Assembly (NCBI GenBank): GCA_034437315.1
Contig: DAOTUC010000104.1
Span: 1 to 10,359, forward strand
Reading direction: 5' to 3'
From: DSAR01 sp034437315
Lineage (GTDB): Bacteria > Chloroflexota > Anaerolineae > B4-G1
Length of the DNA: 10,359 nucleotides
Shown here: piece after piece, positions 1 to 7,821 of the stretch
Layout: each line of letters opens with the position of its first letter
Position numbering within the stretch: position 1 is the first letter of the stretch
Program-made: the position numbers and the translations under genes
The notes under the pieces: model-generated
Database searches by the model: none
Told to the model about the DNA's origin: nothing
What the model saw: the letters and a program-made list of their open reading frames with translations, nothing else

Positions 1-2265
1 CTGGAACACCCGCCGCTCTACCACCAGTGGCGCACCCACCGAGCGTTACACAAGCACCACCTGGTGGTCAACGCCTACAACACCGGCGCCGGCAAAACCA
101 TCGCCAGCCTGCTCCATCTCTTCGACCTCGACGGGCAGGGCAAGCACGTGCTCTTCATCGCGCCGACCAACGCCTTGCTCCACCAGCACGCCGAAGACAT
201 CCGCGCGTTTGTGGAAAAGCACCATCTCGACTTCCTGGTGGCCGAGGTGCACGCCTCATTGTTGCGGCAGATGATGGAGGGCCAGCGCCCCGGCGAGACG
301 CTGCAACGGCTGATCCAAAATCCGCTGACCTATGCGGAGGCGTTAGGCATCCCGCCGGATGATTATCGCAAGCGACCGCTTATCTTGGTCACCAACCCCG
401 ACATCTTCTACTACGCCCTCTACTTCCGCTACGGTTCTCACGATCAGCGCAACGTCTTCCAGAAATTCCTCACCGCCTTCGATTACACCGTCATCGACGA
501 GTTTCATTATTACGACAGCAAGCAGTTGGCGAACTTCCTTTTCTTCTTCGTTATTTCCCAGGAGTTCGGCTATTTCCAGGATGGGCGCCGGGTTTGCTTG
601 CTCTCGGCGACACCCAATCCCCACGTGGAGACATACCTGAACCGGGTCTTCGACGAGCGCTGGACGCTGGTCGCGCCGCACACCGAACCGGAAGCGAGCG
701 CCGATTACCCCGTCACACCGGTGTTGACGCCCTTGGAGGTGACATTGGCGGTCGGGCAAATCCAGGATTGGGCGACTGAGCGCCGGAGAACGTTGGCCCA
801 ATGGTTAGACAATGGCGAGGATGGCGCATTGATCAGCAGCGCCCTGTGGCGGATCAACGCCTGTTACACTGCTCTGCGACGCACCGTCGGGGAGGCGCGT
901 TTGGGTCGCATCACCGGCCCGGAGCCGGAGGAACGGCGCATCCAGGCCACCGGCCGGCCCTTGATCCTGGCGACGCCTACCGTGGACATCGGCTATAACT
1001 TCAAGAAGTTGAACAAGGCGCGGCAGAACATCGACTTCCTCGTCTGCGACGCCCACTACGGCGACGAGCTTTTACAGCGCCTGGGACGCGCCGGGCGCAT
1101 CCTGGGCAAACGCCAACAGGACGGGATCAGCCGCGCCGTGGCTATCCTGGGCGACGAGGCCTACCGGGCTCTGTCCGAACACGCGGGCGAGACGCTCTCC
1201 CGAGCCGAATTTGCGGAGATCGTGCGAAGCGTTGAGGCTCTGCCGCCCAAGCAATCGCTCTACGCTTATATCCGCACCCACGCCATCACCGAATGCTTCT
1301 ATCCCATCTACCAGGTGAAGCGTATGATGCCCGATCACTTGCACTCCAAAGTCGAGGCTCTGTACGAGCAAGTGCGCGAGGTCTTTGCCCCTACAAGTCA
1401 GAAACCATCCTGGACTTTACGAATCTTTTTCTTGAAACACTGGAAACGCCAGCAATGGCTGCGCGATAATGGGAAGCAAATCTCTCTGGATCTGGAGACT
1501 GCCGCGCAAGTAGCCGATTGGATCAAATGGCGGGAGGATGTGGCATACGAACCGGCCGATCTGGAACCGCATCTGGCATCCTTACTTGAACACGTGGACG
1601 AAAGGCGCCGACTGCGCGAGTTTGTCGAGGGACAGGTCCATCTCACGCAATCACTGTTCTCCTTCCGAGATTCATTCCAGGGGCCGATAGGTGTAGTTTA
1701 CGATAAGCGCGGTCTCCTTTCCAGTGAGACGGTTAACACCTACGACCTGATGCACCTGGTGAGCAATTTCCGGATCAACTGGTTAGAGGAGCGACGGGAA
1801 TTCATACGCCAGTTTGACCAGACTGATCTAAAAGGCGATCTCTATGGCGTCATCGAGGATTGGCGCGACCCCCGGTTGACGTTGGCCCTGGGTTACGAGA
1901 GCGCCTGGTCGCGCGCCGAGTTCGACGAACGGGTGTGCCGCCGGCCGGTCGCGCTGCGAGGTTTACACCTGATCGCTCAAGAACAAGGGGGCGATACGTA
2001 TCCCCTGGACCCGCGTATCGCCCAGGTCTTCGCCGAACGGTACGTGACCGTCCTGGGAATCACGCCCACGGATGGCGGTGTGGTTTATGGGAAGTTTAAG
2101 GGATCTCCGCTTTATTCACGTCGCTTGACCGTCGAATTCCCCGATGGCGGACGTGACGAGGCTTATCGCATCTTTCTGGGCGCCCAGGCCTTCCAGGCCC
2201 ACGCCGAACTGCTGGGATACTTTTACATGCAAGACCGCCTCAAGACCGAGGCGATCATTATCTGA
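1..2265 (+). CDS. cas3: CRISPR-associated helicase Cas3' (type I-D-like), 5' partial
   Basis: Superfamily 2 helicase, expected to be recruited by a Cascade-type complex to unwind and translocate along target DNA. The frame is open from base 1 with no start, so the N-terminus lies outside; 754 residues are visible. Helicase motifs occur in order: Walker A TGAGKT (nt 82-99), motif Ib-like APTNALLHQ, motif II DEFH (nt 496-507), SAT (nt 604-612), motif V TPTVDIGYNF (nt 973-1002), and motif VI QRLGRAGR (nt 1075-1098). About 390 residues follow motif VI, a long C-terminal domain. No HD nuclease domain is visible, although one could lie upstream in a fused Cas3. The DEFH box and the total length favour the HD-less Cas3' of type I-D, where the nuclease is on Cas10d. 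GTG at 64 is in frame but would remove conserved helicase sequence just before Walker A, so it is not the start. The gene ends TGA 95 bp before cas6. Confidence 0.88.
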   Translation: MEHPPLYHQWRTHRALHKHHLVVNAYNTGAGKTIASLLHLFDLDGQGKHVLFIAPTNALLHQHAEDIRAFVEKHHLDFLVAEVHASLLRQMMEGQRPGETLQRLIQNPLTYAEALGIPPDDYRKRPLILVTNPDIFYYALYFRYGSHDQRNVFQKFLTAFDYTVIDEFHYYDSKQLANFLFFFVISQEFGYFQDGRRVCLLSATPNPHVETYLNRVFDERWTLVAPHTEPEASADYPVTPVLTPLEVTLAVGQIQDWATERRRTLAQWLDNGEDGALISSALWRINACYTALRRTVGEARLGRITGPEPEERRIQATGRPLILATPTVDIGYNFKKLNKARQNIDFLVCDAHYGDELLQRLGRAGRILGKRQQDGISRAVAILGDEAYRALSEHAGETLSRAEFAEIVRSVEALPPKQSLYAYIRTHAITECFYPIYQVKRMMPDHLHSKVEALYEQVREVFAPTSQKPSWTLRIFFLKHWKRQQWLRDNGKQISLDLETAAQVADWIKWREDVAYEPADLEPHLASLLEHVDERRRLREFVEGQVHLTQSLFSFRDSFQGPIGVVYDKRGLLSSETVNTYDLMHLVSNFRINWLEERREFIRQFDQTDLKGDLYGVIEDWRDPRLTLALGYESAWSRAEFDERVCRRPVALRGLHLIAQEQGGDTYPLDPRIAQVFAERYVTVLGITPTDGGVVYGKFKGSPLYSRRLTVEFPDGGRDEAYRIFLGAQAFQAHAELLGYFYMQDRLKTEAIII

Positions 2266-2267
2266 TG

Positions 2268-2341
2268 AAAGAACACGGATGAATGAGATTTGCGGATCAG
2301 AGCGAATAATAATCCGCCTAGCCTGGAAATCCGTGTTCTTT
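2268..2341. repeat. Nested inverted repeat between cas3 and cas6
   Basis: A perfect 13-bp inverted repeat, AAAGAACACGGAT at 2268-2280 and its complement ATCCGTGTTCTTT at 2329-2341, encloses a second pair, GCGGAT at 2292-2297 and ATCCGC at 2312-2317. As RNA this folds into one long interrupted hairpin followed by a short U run (2338-2342). It sits in the only sizeable gap of the operon. It could be a transcript attenuator or processing/stability element between cas3 and cas6, or a dispersed palindromic genomic repeat: CACGGAT-type repeats are common in some environmental bacterial genomes (recollection, not checked). The arms are seen; the function is inferred. Confidence 0.8.
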
Positions 2342-2348
2342 TACCTAG

Positions 2349-2354
2349 AAGGAG
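2349..2354 (+). promoter_or_regulatory. Ribosome-binding site of cas6
   Basis: AAGGAG lies 6 nt upstream of the ATG at 2361. It fixes the cas6 start and lies just outside the 2268-2341 hairpin, so that structure would not mask it. Confidence 0.75.
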
Positions 2355-2360
2355 TCCACC

Positions 2361-3212
2361 ATGCACGCATCATCCGACACCCTACACGCGATCATCCTCA
2401 AACTCACCCCCACGCGCGAGGCGACCGTCCGCGCGACGATGGGCCACCAGGCGCACGCCGCCTTTCTCAAGACGGTGCGCGAATCGGACGCCGCCCTGGC
2501 GGAGGTGTTGCACATGCCGGATATGCCGTCGCGGCCCTTCACCGTCTCACCGCTGATGAACACGGGCGACGCGCATAATGGCCGCATTCGCCTTTCGCCG
2601 GAACAGGATTATCTCCTGCGCTTCACTATCCTCTACCCGTCCATCTTCGAGCGCTTTATGGCCCGCTTCCTGCGCGGCGAGGGCCGGCCGGTCATCCGCC
2701 TGGGCCGGGCGTTGCTGCTGATCAAGGAGATCCTCGCCACGCCCGAAAGCCATCCCTGGGCCGGGTATACGTCGTGGGGCGACTTGGCGGCGGACGCTTG
2801 CCCAGAATCGGAAATCACGTTAGAATTTGTCTCACCCACCGCCTTCGGCTTCGGGCAGAAGGATTGGGGCAAGAAGGTGATGACCCTGCCGCTGCCCGAA
2901 ACCGTCTTCAGCAGCCTGGCCCGCTCGTGGAATGACCTGGCTCCGCCGCCGCTGCACGTGGATCGACGAGAACTGCGCGCCTATCTCGACGAACACGTGG
3001 TCGTCAAGCGGATGGACGACGTCAACACCCAGATGTTGGCGTTTCGCCGCTCGCCGCAGGTGGGTTTCGTGGGGCAGGTGACGTATGGTCTGATGGCGGA
3101 CGATGAGATGATCCGTTGTCAACTCAACGCTCTGGCCGACCTCGCCTTTTACACCGGCGTGGGGATGAAGACGACGATGGGGATGGGTATGACACGACGT
3201 GTGAGATATTGA
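2361..3212 (+). CDS. cas6: CRISPR endoribonuclease Cas6
   Basis: Metal-independent endoribonuclease that cuts the pre-crRNA within each repeat to release crRNAs. It has 283 residues, within the family range. The N-terminal region carries the typical pattern GHQAHAAF (residues 28-35), then an acidic stretch, LHMPDMPSRPFTVSPL-like sequence and a ferredoxin-like fold context; His29 or His32 is the likely general acid/base, as in other Cas6 proteins. The C-terminus ends in the glycine-rich loop GVGMKTTMGMGMTRRV, the family hallmark that binds the repeat RNA. The start is supported by AAGGAG 6 nt upstream. The gene follows the cas3-cas6 hairpin and is 21 bp ahead of the TPR gene, so these two are probably co-transcribed. 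It would process the downstream 37-nt repeat, whose AATCCC/GGGATT stem and ATTGAAAC end fit a Cas6 site. Confidence 0.92.
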   Translation: MHASSDTLHAIILKLTPTREATVRATMGHQAHAAFLKTVRESDAALAEVLHMPDMPSRPFTVSPLMNTGDAHNGRIRLSPEQDYLLRFTILYPSIFERFMARFLRGEGRPVIRLGRALLLIKEILATPESHPWAGYTSWGDLAADACPESEITLEFVSPTAFGFGQKDWGKKVMTLPLPETVFSSLARSWNDLAPPPLHVDRRELRAYLDEHVVVKRMDDVNTQMLAFRRSPQVGFVGQVTYGLMADDEMIRCQLNALADLAFYTGVGMKTTMGMGMTRRVRY

Positions 3213-3233
3213 GACGTAAGAAAGAGGGGGATT

Positions 3234-5702
3234 ATGAGTCGTAAACGTAAACGCAAGAAACGTAAAAAGCGCCGCACGCCGGGTATCCGTCGTTCACGCG
3301 ATGAGCGCCGGGACGCCCCGTCGGGCGATCTATCGAGCGCGCTGGAGAAAGCCGATCGCCTGATCGACCACGACCGGATAGACGAGGCCGTCGAGTTGCT
3401 GGAATCCTTGCTGGCCGCGCATCCCCGTAAAGCGACGCTGCATTACTACCTGGGCTACGCCCGCGCAAAAGGCGGCGACGTCTGGAACGCTTTACAGGGT
3501 TACGAACGAGCCCAGGAACTAAGCCAGACATCCGATTACTGGACGCCCTTGGCCTCGCTGTACCTGGAAGTCGAGTTGCGCGCCCACGCGCTGCGCGCCT
3601 TTCGCCGCGCGCTCGAAGGGACGCCCGTCTCCGAATTCGATGAGCAAATACGCAAGACGATCGACCTTCTGGAGCAGGACGTGTCCGAACTCGCGCGCGA
3701 GTTAGAGATAAGCCCGCAGCGCCTGGAGAAGGGGCTTTATCACATGGAGCGCGGACAGATCGCATTGCATCAGGGCGATTTCTCGGCCTCCATCACCGCC
3801 AGCCAGAAGGGCATCAGGATCCTGGGCGATTGGCTGCCGCCGCACAACAACCTCTCAATGGCCCTGTTCTGGGACGGACAACCGGAAGACGCGATCGCCG
3901 CCGCGCGCCGGGTGCTCTCAAAAGACCCGGATAACGTCCACGCGCTGACTAACCTCATCCGCTATCTGACCTGGACGGGACGGGAGGCGGAGGCGCGGGA
4001 ATTGTGGCCCAGACTGCGGGACGTCACGCCGCAGGAACACGTCAAATGGATCAAGGTCATCGAAGCGGCCGCAATCCTGGGGGAAGACGAGGCGGCCTAT
4101 CGACTGCTCAACGACCCGCCATCGGGGGAATTATCTCAGCATGAGCAATACTACCTGGCTATCGCCGAGGCGAATCTTGGTAAACGACGTTCCGCGCGCC
4201 GCCGGTTAAGGCGCTTGCAGGCGATTATGCCGTGGGCCGACGAACTCATAGCAGCGCTCAAGGCAAAGCGACCTGGACCGGGTTGGGCGGAGCGTTACCC
4301 CTATTTCCACAGCATCGAACTTGTACCCAACGATGAGTTGGAGGCGTTCGCCGAACTCATCTCGAAGCAGGATGATTTCTCCTCCCGGGCCTTCCGCCGG
4401 CGGGTGGATCGCTTCACCGAGCGCTATCCACAAATCGTGCGCATGGCGGAAAAATTGATCTTAGAGGAGAGCCAGCCCGACGTCGGTATCGCCATGCTGG
4501 AGGCCATCGCCAATCCCGCCGCCTACGCCGTCCTGCGCCGCTTTGGCCTGAGCCAGGCGGGCGACGATGACACACGGATGGAGGCGTTGAGCAAGTTGCT
4601 TCAGGCCGGTGAGATAAAGCCGGGCGAGCCGCTGCTGGTCTGGTTTGATGGGGAATGGCGGGAAGTGTTCCTCCGGGGATGCGAGGTCTCTGACGAGGCT
4701 GAATTGCCGTACGCGCCTCAGGTCGTCGATGCACTTAATGAAGGTACGCACGCATCCAAACAAGGCGACCGCGCGCGCGCCGAGCGCCTATTCCGGCGCG
4801 CGTTGAAACTGGAACCACAGGCCAAGGAGGCGTACAACAATCTGGGCGCGATTTACGCTCAACAGGATAAGCACGAGAAGGCCCGGGAGATGTTCCGCCA
4901 GGCGGTGGAGATCGACCCGCTCTACGTCTTCCCCCGCTGCAACCTGGCCGCGTATCTCTTGGGCGAGGGAGACGTCGAGGGGGCGGAGGCGATGCTGAAA
5001 CCGCTGAACGACGTCACAAAGATGCATTCCCAGGAGACGGCTTTCTATTCCTACACCCAGGCGCGCATCCTGACGCATCGGGGAGAGTACAGGTCCGCCC
5101 GCCGGCTATTGGAATCTGCCCTGACCATCTTGCCCGGTTACGAACCGGCCGAAGACTTGATCGAGTGGATCGACAACGTAGCGACGGCAGAAAATCGGGT
5201 GACGTCATTCTGGGAAAAGCAGCACGAGCGAGACCTTTCCAAGCGGCGGAAGTTGCAGGCTGAGTTGAGCACACCCGATCCAACACTATCGGAAGCGCTA
5301 CCGCTCTACACCAAGAACGCCCTCACCGGTATGGGGCGAGTGGTGCTTATGTACAGCGGATGGACCGGCTTACGTAAAGCGGAACTGATTGAGGAGATCA
5401 TAGAAGCGCTCACCGATCCGCATAGTCTGCTGCGGATCGTGGATGGATTGAGCGACGAGGAGCGGGAGGGGCTGCGCTGGGTGCTGACGGAGGGCGGTCA
5501 CGTGGCGTGGGACGATTTCGCCGACCGCTATGACGACGACCTGGACGAATCCCGTTACTGGGAGTGGCACACGCCGGAGACGGTGATGGGCCGGCTGCGC
5601 TTGCGGGGTTTGCTGGTCGAGGCGACGATCGACGGTGAAGGCCTGCGGATCGTCGCGCCCTCCGACCTGCGCCCGTATCTTGAGGGCATACTCGGCCAAT
5701 GA
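3234..5702 (+). CDS. TPR-repeat protein with basic N-terminus and putative C-terminal DNA-binding region, inside the cas operon
   Basis: This 822-residue protein is not a recognised core Cas protein. The first 14 residues are almost all Lys/Arg (MSRKRKRKKRKKRR), followed by an Arg/Asp-rich linker. TPR-type helical repeats cover roughly residues 33-135 and 165-330. A middle region (about 345-490) holds an LEAIANPAAYAVLRRFGL stretch and a WFDGEWREVFL strand-like segment. A second, very regular TPR block spans about 503-640 (for example AYNNLGAIYAQQDKHEKARE). After a charged linker, about 695-728 resembles a SAP/Rho-N-like helix pair (TGLRKAELIEEI), and 729-820 looks like a winged helix ending RLRLRGLLVEAT. 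There is no signal peptide, transmembrane segment, CHAT/caspase His-Cys pair or nuclease motif. The start follows an AGAGGGGG purine tract 21 bp after cas6, and the stop overlaps cas4 by ATGA. A scaffold or regulator binding nucleic acid is inferred; the function is unknown. Confidence 0.85.
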   Translation: MSRKRKRKKRKKRRTPGIRRSRDERRDAPSGDLSSALEKADRLIDHDRIDEAVELLESLLAAHPRKATLHYYLGYARAKGGDVWNALQGYERAQELSQTSDYWTPLASLYLEVELRAHALRAFRRALEGTPVSEFDEQIRKTIDLLEQDVSELARELEISPQRLEKGLYHMERGQIALHQGDFSASITASQKGIRILGDWLPPHNNLSMALFWDGQPEDAIAAARRVLSKDPDNVHALTNLIRYLTWTGREAEARELWPRLRDVTPQEHVKWIKVIEAAAILGEDEAAYRLLNDPPSGELSQHEQYYLAIAEANLGKRRSARRRLRRLQAIMPWADELIAALKAKRPGPGWAERYPYFHSIELVPNDELEAFAELISKQDDFSSRAFRRRVDRFTERYPQIVRMAEKLILEESQPDVGIAMLEAIANPAAYAVLRRFGLSQAGDDDTRMEALSKLLQAGEIKPGEPLLVWFDGEWREVFLRGCEVSDEAELPYAPQVVDALNEGTHASKQGDRARAERLFRRALKLEPQAKEAYNNLGAIYAQQDKHEKAREMFRQAVEIDPLYVFPRCNLAAYLLGEGDVEGAEAMLKPLNDVTKMHSQETAFYSYTQARILTHRGEYRSARRLLESALTILPGYEPAEDLIEWIDNVATAENRVTSFWEKQHERDLSKRRKLQAELSTPDPTLSEALPLYTKNALTGMGRVVLMYSGWTGLRKAELIEEIIEALTDPHSLLRIVDGLSDEEREGLRWVLTEGGHVAWDDFADRYDDDLDESRYWEWHTPETVMGRLRLRGLLVEATIDGEGLRIVAPSDLRPYLEGILGQ

Positions 5703-6301
5703 AAATGAAAATGGATCCGCCCGATTATCTCCCCATCTCTATGCTGAACCAGTTGGCCTATTGCGAGCGCCGTTTCTGGTTGATGTACGTACACGGCGAG
5801 ATGGCGATCAACGCGCCCGTGTTGGAGGGCATCCAGCAGCACGAGAAGGCGCACGGCGGCGCGTCTGAGCGGGAGGGCGACACGATCATTCATCGCCGGG
5901 TCTACCTGTGGTCCGACCGGTTGCGCATATCCGGTTTCGCCGACGTGGTGGAGGAGCGGGCGGGGGAATTGACGCCGGTGGAGTATAAGCGCGGGCGGAA
6001 GGGGCGCTGGGTCAACGACCAGATTCAACTCTGCGCCCAGGCGATGTGCCTGGAAGAGCGCACGCAAAAATCGGTGGCGCGCGGGGCGATCTTCTACTGG
6101 CGCTCGCGGCGGCGGGTCGCGGTGGAGCTGACGCCGGCGCTGCGGACGCGCACGGAGGAGACGATCGACCGGGCCTTCCGACTGCTGGAGATCGGCCAGA
6201 TACCACCGCCGCTGGATCACCGGGCCAAGTGTCACGATTGTTCACTGGAGGAAATCTGCATGCCCGGCGAGGTGTTGATGTTGCTGAGGGAATCCGGATA
6301 A
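5699..6301 (+). CDS. cas4: CRISPR adaptation exonuclease Cas4
   Basis: RecB-family, 4Fe-4S-containing nuclease that trims prespacers and helps select the PAM and orientation with Cas1-Cas2. At 200 residues it has the usual Cas4 length. The cluster cysteines are visible: Cys22 (in AYCERRFW) and Cys178, Cys181, Cys187 (in KCHDCSLEEICMP). RecB nuclease residues are His48 (QQHEKAH), Asp82 (GFADVV), Glu95 and Lys97 (VEYKRG), and Gln110 (QIQLCAQA). All expected catalytic residues are present, so it should be active. The ATG overlaps the stop of the TPR gene (ATGA, 5699-5702), indicating translational coupling by re-initiation; there is only a weak GAGGG about 12 nt upstream. Its TAA runs into an in-frame ATG of the cas1 frame at 6301. 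The opening (YLPISMLNQLAYC) resembles Cas4 proteins of type I-D loci as I recall them. Confidence 0.95.
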   Translation: MKMKMDPPDYLPISMLNQLAYCERRFWLMYVHGEMAINAPVLEGIQQHEKAHGGASEREGDTIIHRRVYLWSDRLRISGFADVVEERAGELTPVEYKRGRKGRWVNDQIQLCAQAMCLEERTQKSVARGAIFYWRSRRRVAVELTPALRTRTEETIDRAFRLLEIGQIPPPLDHRAKCHDCSLEEICMPGEVLMLLRESG

Positions 6302-6320
6302 TGGCGCAATTACAGACGTG

Positions 6321-6325
6321 GGAGG
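6321..6325 (+). promoter_or_regulatory. Ribosome-binding site that decides the cas1 start
   Basis: GGAGG lies 5 nt upstream of ATG 6331, which opens the family-typical MATLYLTE. The other in-frame ATG at 6301 (TAATG overlap with cas4) has a GAGGG 10 nt upstream and would add 10 residues. The 6331 start is preferred because of spacing and family conservation. Confidence 0.6.
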
Positions 6326-6330
6326 ATGGT

Positions 6331-7398
6331 ATGGCGACCTTGTATTTGACGGAAGCGCGCTCGCTGGTCAAGAAAGACGGCGACACGCTGATGGTGCACA
6401 TTCCGGCCAACGAGGAGCGGGGCACTGAAAAGCGAAAGGTCCGCGTCCCATTGATGAAAGTGACTCAGGTCGTGGTCTACGGCGATGCGACGCTGACCAG
6501 CCCGGCGCTGACCGCGCTGCTGGCGCAACAAGTGGACGTCTGTTTCTGCTCCTATTATGGACGTTTCCAGGGCCGGTTGGCTCCGCCGATGGGCAAGAAC
6601 AGCCTGATCCGGCTGGCGCAGCATCAGGCGCACAATGACCCGGTGCAGGCCTTCGCGCTCGCACAGACGTTTGTGCGGGGGAAGTTGGCCAATATGCGGA
6701 CGACGTTGCTGCGGGCGAATCGCAAACGGGACGATTCGGCTATCGAACGAGCGACCGAGTCGATCAAGGGGGTGCTGGATCAGGTGGACGAGATGGATCC
6801 GGCGCAGGTCATCGCGCCGCCCGACCCGGCGCAACCTCAGGCGGATAGCGCCATTGGCACACTTCTGGGGCTGGAGGGGGCGGGAACCGCTTTCTATTTC
6901 GGCGTCTTCGGGCGCTTGTTGAAGGGATCGTGGCGTTTCGAGCGGCGAACGAAGCGCCCGCCGCGCGATCCGGTCAACGCCTTGCTCTCCTTTGGCTATG
7001 TCCTGTTGATGAATCAGGTCGCCTCGGCCGTGAGCATCGTTGGTTTGGATCCCTACGTCGGCTTCCTGCACTCCTCTCAATTTGGGAAACCGGCCCTGGC
7101 CCTGGACGTGATGGAACCTTTTCGTCCCCTGGTGGTGGATTCGGTGGTGTTGACGCTGTTGAACAACCGTATGTTGAACGAGAGTGATTTCGAGGACGAG
7201 TTGGGCGCGTGGCGTCTGGGCGAGGATGGGCGGCGCACATTCCTCAGCAAGTTCGAGGAGCGGCTGGATACGTCCATTCGTCATCCGGTCTTTGGCTATC
7301 AGGCGACCTACCGGCGCAGCCTGGAGTTGGAAGTGCGGCTCGTCGCCAAGTGGTTAACGGGCGAGATTCGTCAATTCAAGCCATTTATGGTAAGATAA
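6331..7398 (+). CDS. cas1: CRISPR integrase Cas1
   Basis: Cas1 forms the integrase with Cas2 that inserts prespacers at the leader-proximal repeat. From ATG 6331 it is 355 residues and begins MATLYLTEARSLVKKDGD, the usual Cas1 opening; starting at 6301 would give 365. The N-terminal beta domain runs to about residue 90, with the alpha-helical catalytic domain after it. The three metal ligands are visible: Glu182 (LLGLEGAGTAFYFG), His247 (GFLHSSQFGKPALALD) and Glu262 (DVMEPFRP), so the enzyme looks intact. A Pro/Ala/Asp-rich linker (about 155-175) just before Glu182 is slightly unusual. The gene follows cas4 directly and cas2 begins 14 bp after its stop, so cas4-cas1-cas2 form a standard adaptation cassette next to the array leader. 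Confidence 0.96.
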   Translation: MATLYLTEARSLVKKDGDTLMVHIPANEERGTEKRKVRVPLMKVTQVVVYGDATLTSPALTALLAQQVDVCFCSYYGRFQGRLAPPMGKNSLIRLAQHQAHNDPVQAFALAQTFVRGKLANMRTTLLRANRKRDDSAIERATESIKGVLDQVDEMDPAQVIAPPDPAQPQADSAIGTLLGLEGAGTAFYFGVFGRLLKGSWRFERRTKRPPRDPVNALLSFGYVLLMNQVASAVSIVGLDPYVGFLHSSQFGKPALALDVMEPFRPLVVDSVVLTLLNNRMLNESDFEDELGAWRLGEDGRRTFLSKFEERLDTSIRHPVFGYQATYRRSLELEVRLVAKWLTGEIRQFKPFMVR

Positions 7399-7412
7399 GG
7401 CAAGCTGGCACA

Positions 7413-7709
7413 ATGAGGAGAGGGAACCCTCGGCGCACGCTCTACGTCATCGCTTACGATATCTCCAGCGACCGGCGGCGGACCAAGGTGCACAAGACCT
7501 TATGCGGCTTTGGGGCGTGGACTCAGTATAGCCTGTTTGAATGTCACCTTTCGGCCAAGGAGATGTTGGCCCTGCGCGGCAAGTTGGATAAGATCCTGGA
7601 CCCGGAGGCGGACAGCGTGCGTTTCTACCCGCTGTGCGCCGGATGTATGGATAAGGTAGAGACGGTGGGATCGGATAAACCAGCCGAGGAGACCGTCTTC
7701 ATCGTGTAG
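7413..7709 (+). CDS. cas2: CRISPR adaptation protein Cas2
   Basis: Small ferredoxin-fold protein that forms the central dimer of the Cas1-Cas2 integrase. It has 98 residues. The first beta strand LYVIAYDIS ends at Asp16, the conserved Asp of the family, followed by the basic helix SSDRRRTKVHKTL. The middle shows FGAWTQYSLFECHL, the typical second strand, and the C-terminal part has SVRFYPLCAGCMDKVETVG, a usual Cas2 strand with two cysteines. ATG 7413 is chosen because the frame upstream of it runs inside cas1 and the family start fits here; only a weak AAGG lies about 12 nt upstream, so translation may depend on coupling to cas1. It is the last cas gene before the leader. Confidence 0.96.
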   Translation: MRRGNPRRTLYVIAYDISSDRRRTKVHKTLCGFGAWTQYSLFECHLSAKEMLALRGKLDKILDPEADSVRFYPLCAGCMDKVETVGSDKPAEETVFIV

Positions 7710-7738
7710 GAAACGCTTTTTTTTGAGCCGGGCGGCTA

Positions 7739-7780
7739 GCGAGCGGCGAAGCGCCCCCGTCCAGCCTAGGACCCGCTCGC
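7739..7780. repeat. 8-bp inverted repeat after cas2
   Basis: GCGAGCGG at 7739-7746 and CCGCTCGC at 7773-7780 are complementary across a 26-nt loop. They follow a T8 run (7717-7724) rather than preceding one, so this is not a standard intrinsic terminator of the cas operon. The second arm overlaps an alternative smaller pair, CCCGC 7772-7776 with GCGGG 7786-7790. The role is unknown. Confidence 0.45.
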
Positions 7781-7797
7781 AATGGGCGGGCAAGTCG

Positions 7798-7821
7798 TGA
7801 CCCACAAGATATAGGGGGTCA
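7798..7821. promoter_or_regulatory. TGACCC/GGGTCA inverted repeat in the leader
   Basis: TGACCC (7798-7803) and GGGTCA (7816-7821) form a dyad with a 12-nt centre. It could be an operator or a small hairpin upstream of the array promoter. Only the symmetry is seen; no binding protein can be named. Confidence 0.35.

Noticed and set aside
64..66. GTG as the start of the helicase gene
   Set aside because: The same frame is open to base 1 and encodes conserved-looking sequence before Walker A; starting here would leave only a few residues before the P-loop.
3232..3765. 177-residue minus-strand frame opposite the TPR gene
   Set aside because: Arg/Pro-rich low-complexity product typical of the antisense of GC-rich coding sequence; no domain and no RBS-supported start.
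3234..5702. TPR gene as a TPR-CHAT (Craspase-type) protease partner
   Set aside because: No His...Cys caspase-like dyad region is seen; the C-terminus looks like helical SAP-like plus winged-helix sequence, and the neighbours are type I rather than type III-E genes.
6046..6330. Cas1 frame extended upstream inside cas4 (from 6046) or starting at 6301
   Set aside because: The part before 6301 is a shadow of cas4. The 6301 ATG is possible, but 6331 has GGAGG at ideal spacing and gives the family-typical MATLYLTE start.
7209..7412. Cas2 frame extended upstream into cas1
   Set aside because: The extension is a shadow of cas1; the Cas2 fold begins with the strand just after ATG 7413.
7717..7724. 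T8 run after cas2 as an intrinsic terminator
   Set aside because: The only nearby stem (AGACGGT 7660-7666 with ACCGTCT 7692-7698) has a 25-nt loop and ends 18 nt before the T run, so it does not have terminator geometry.
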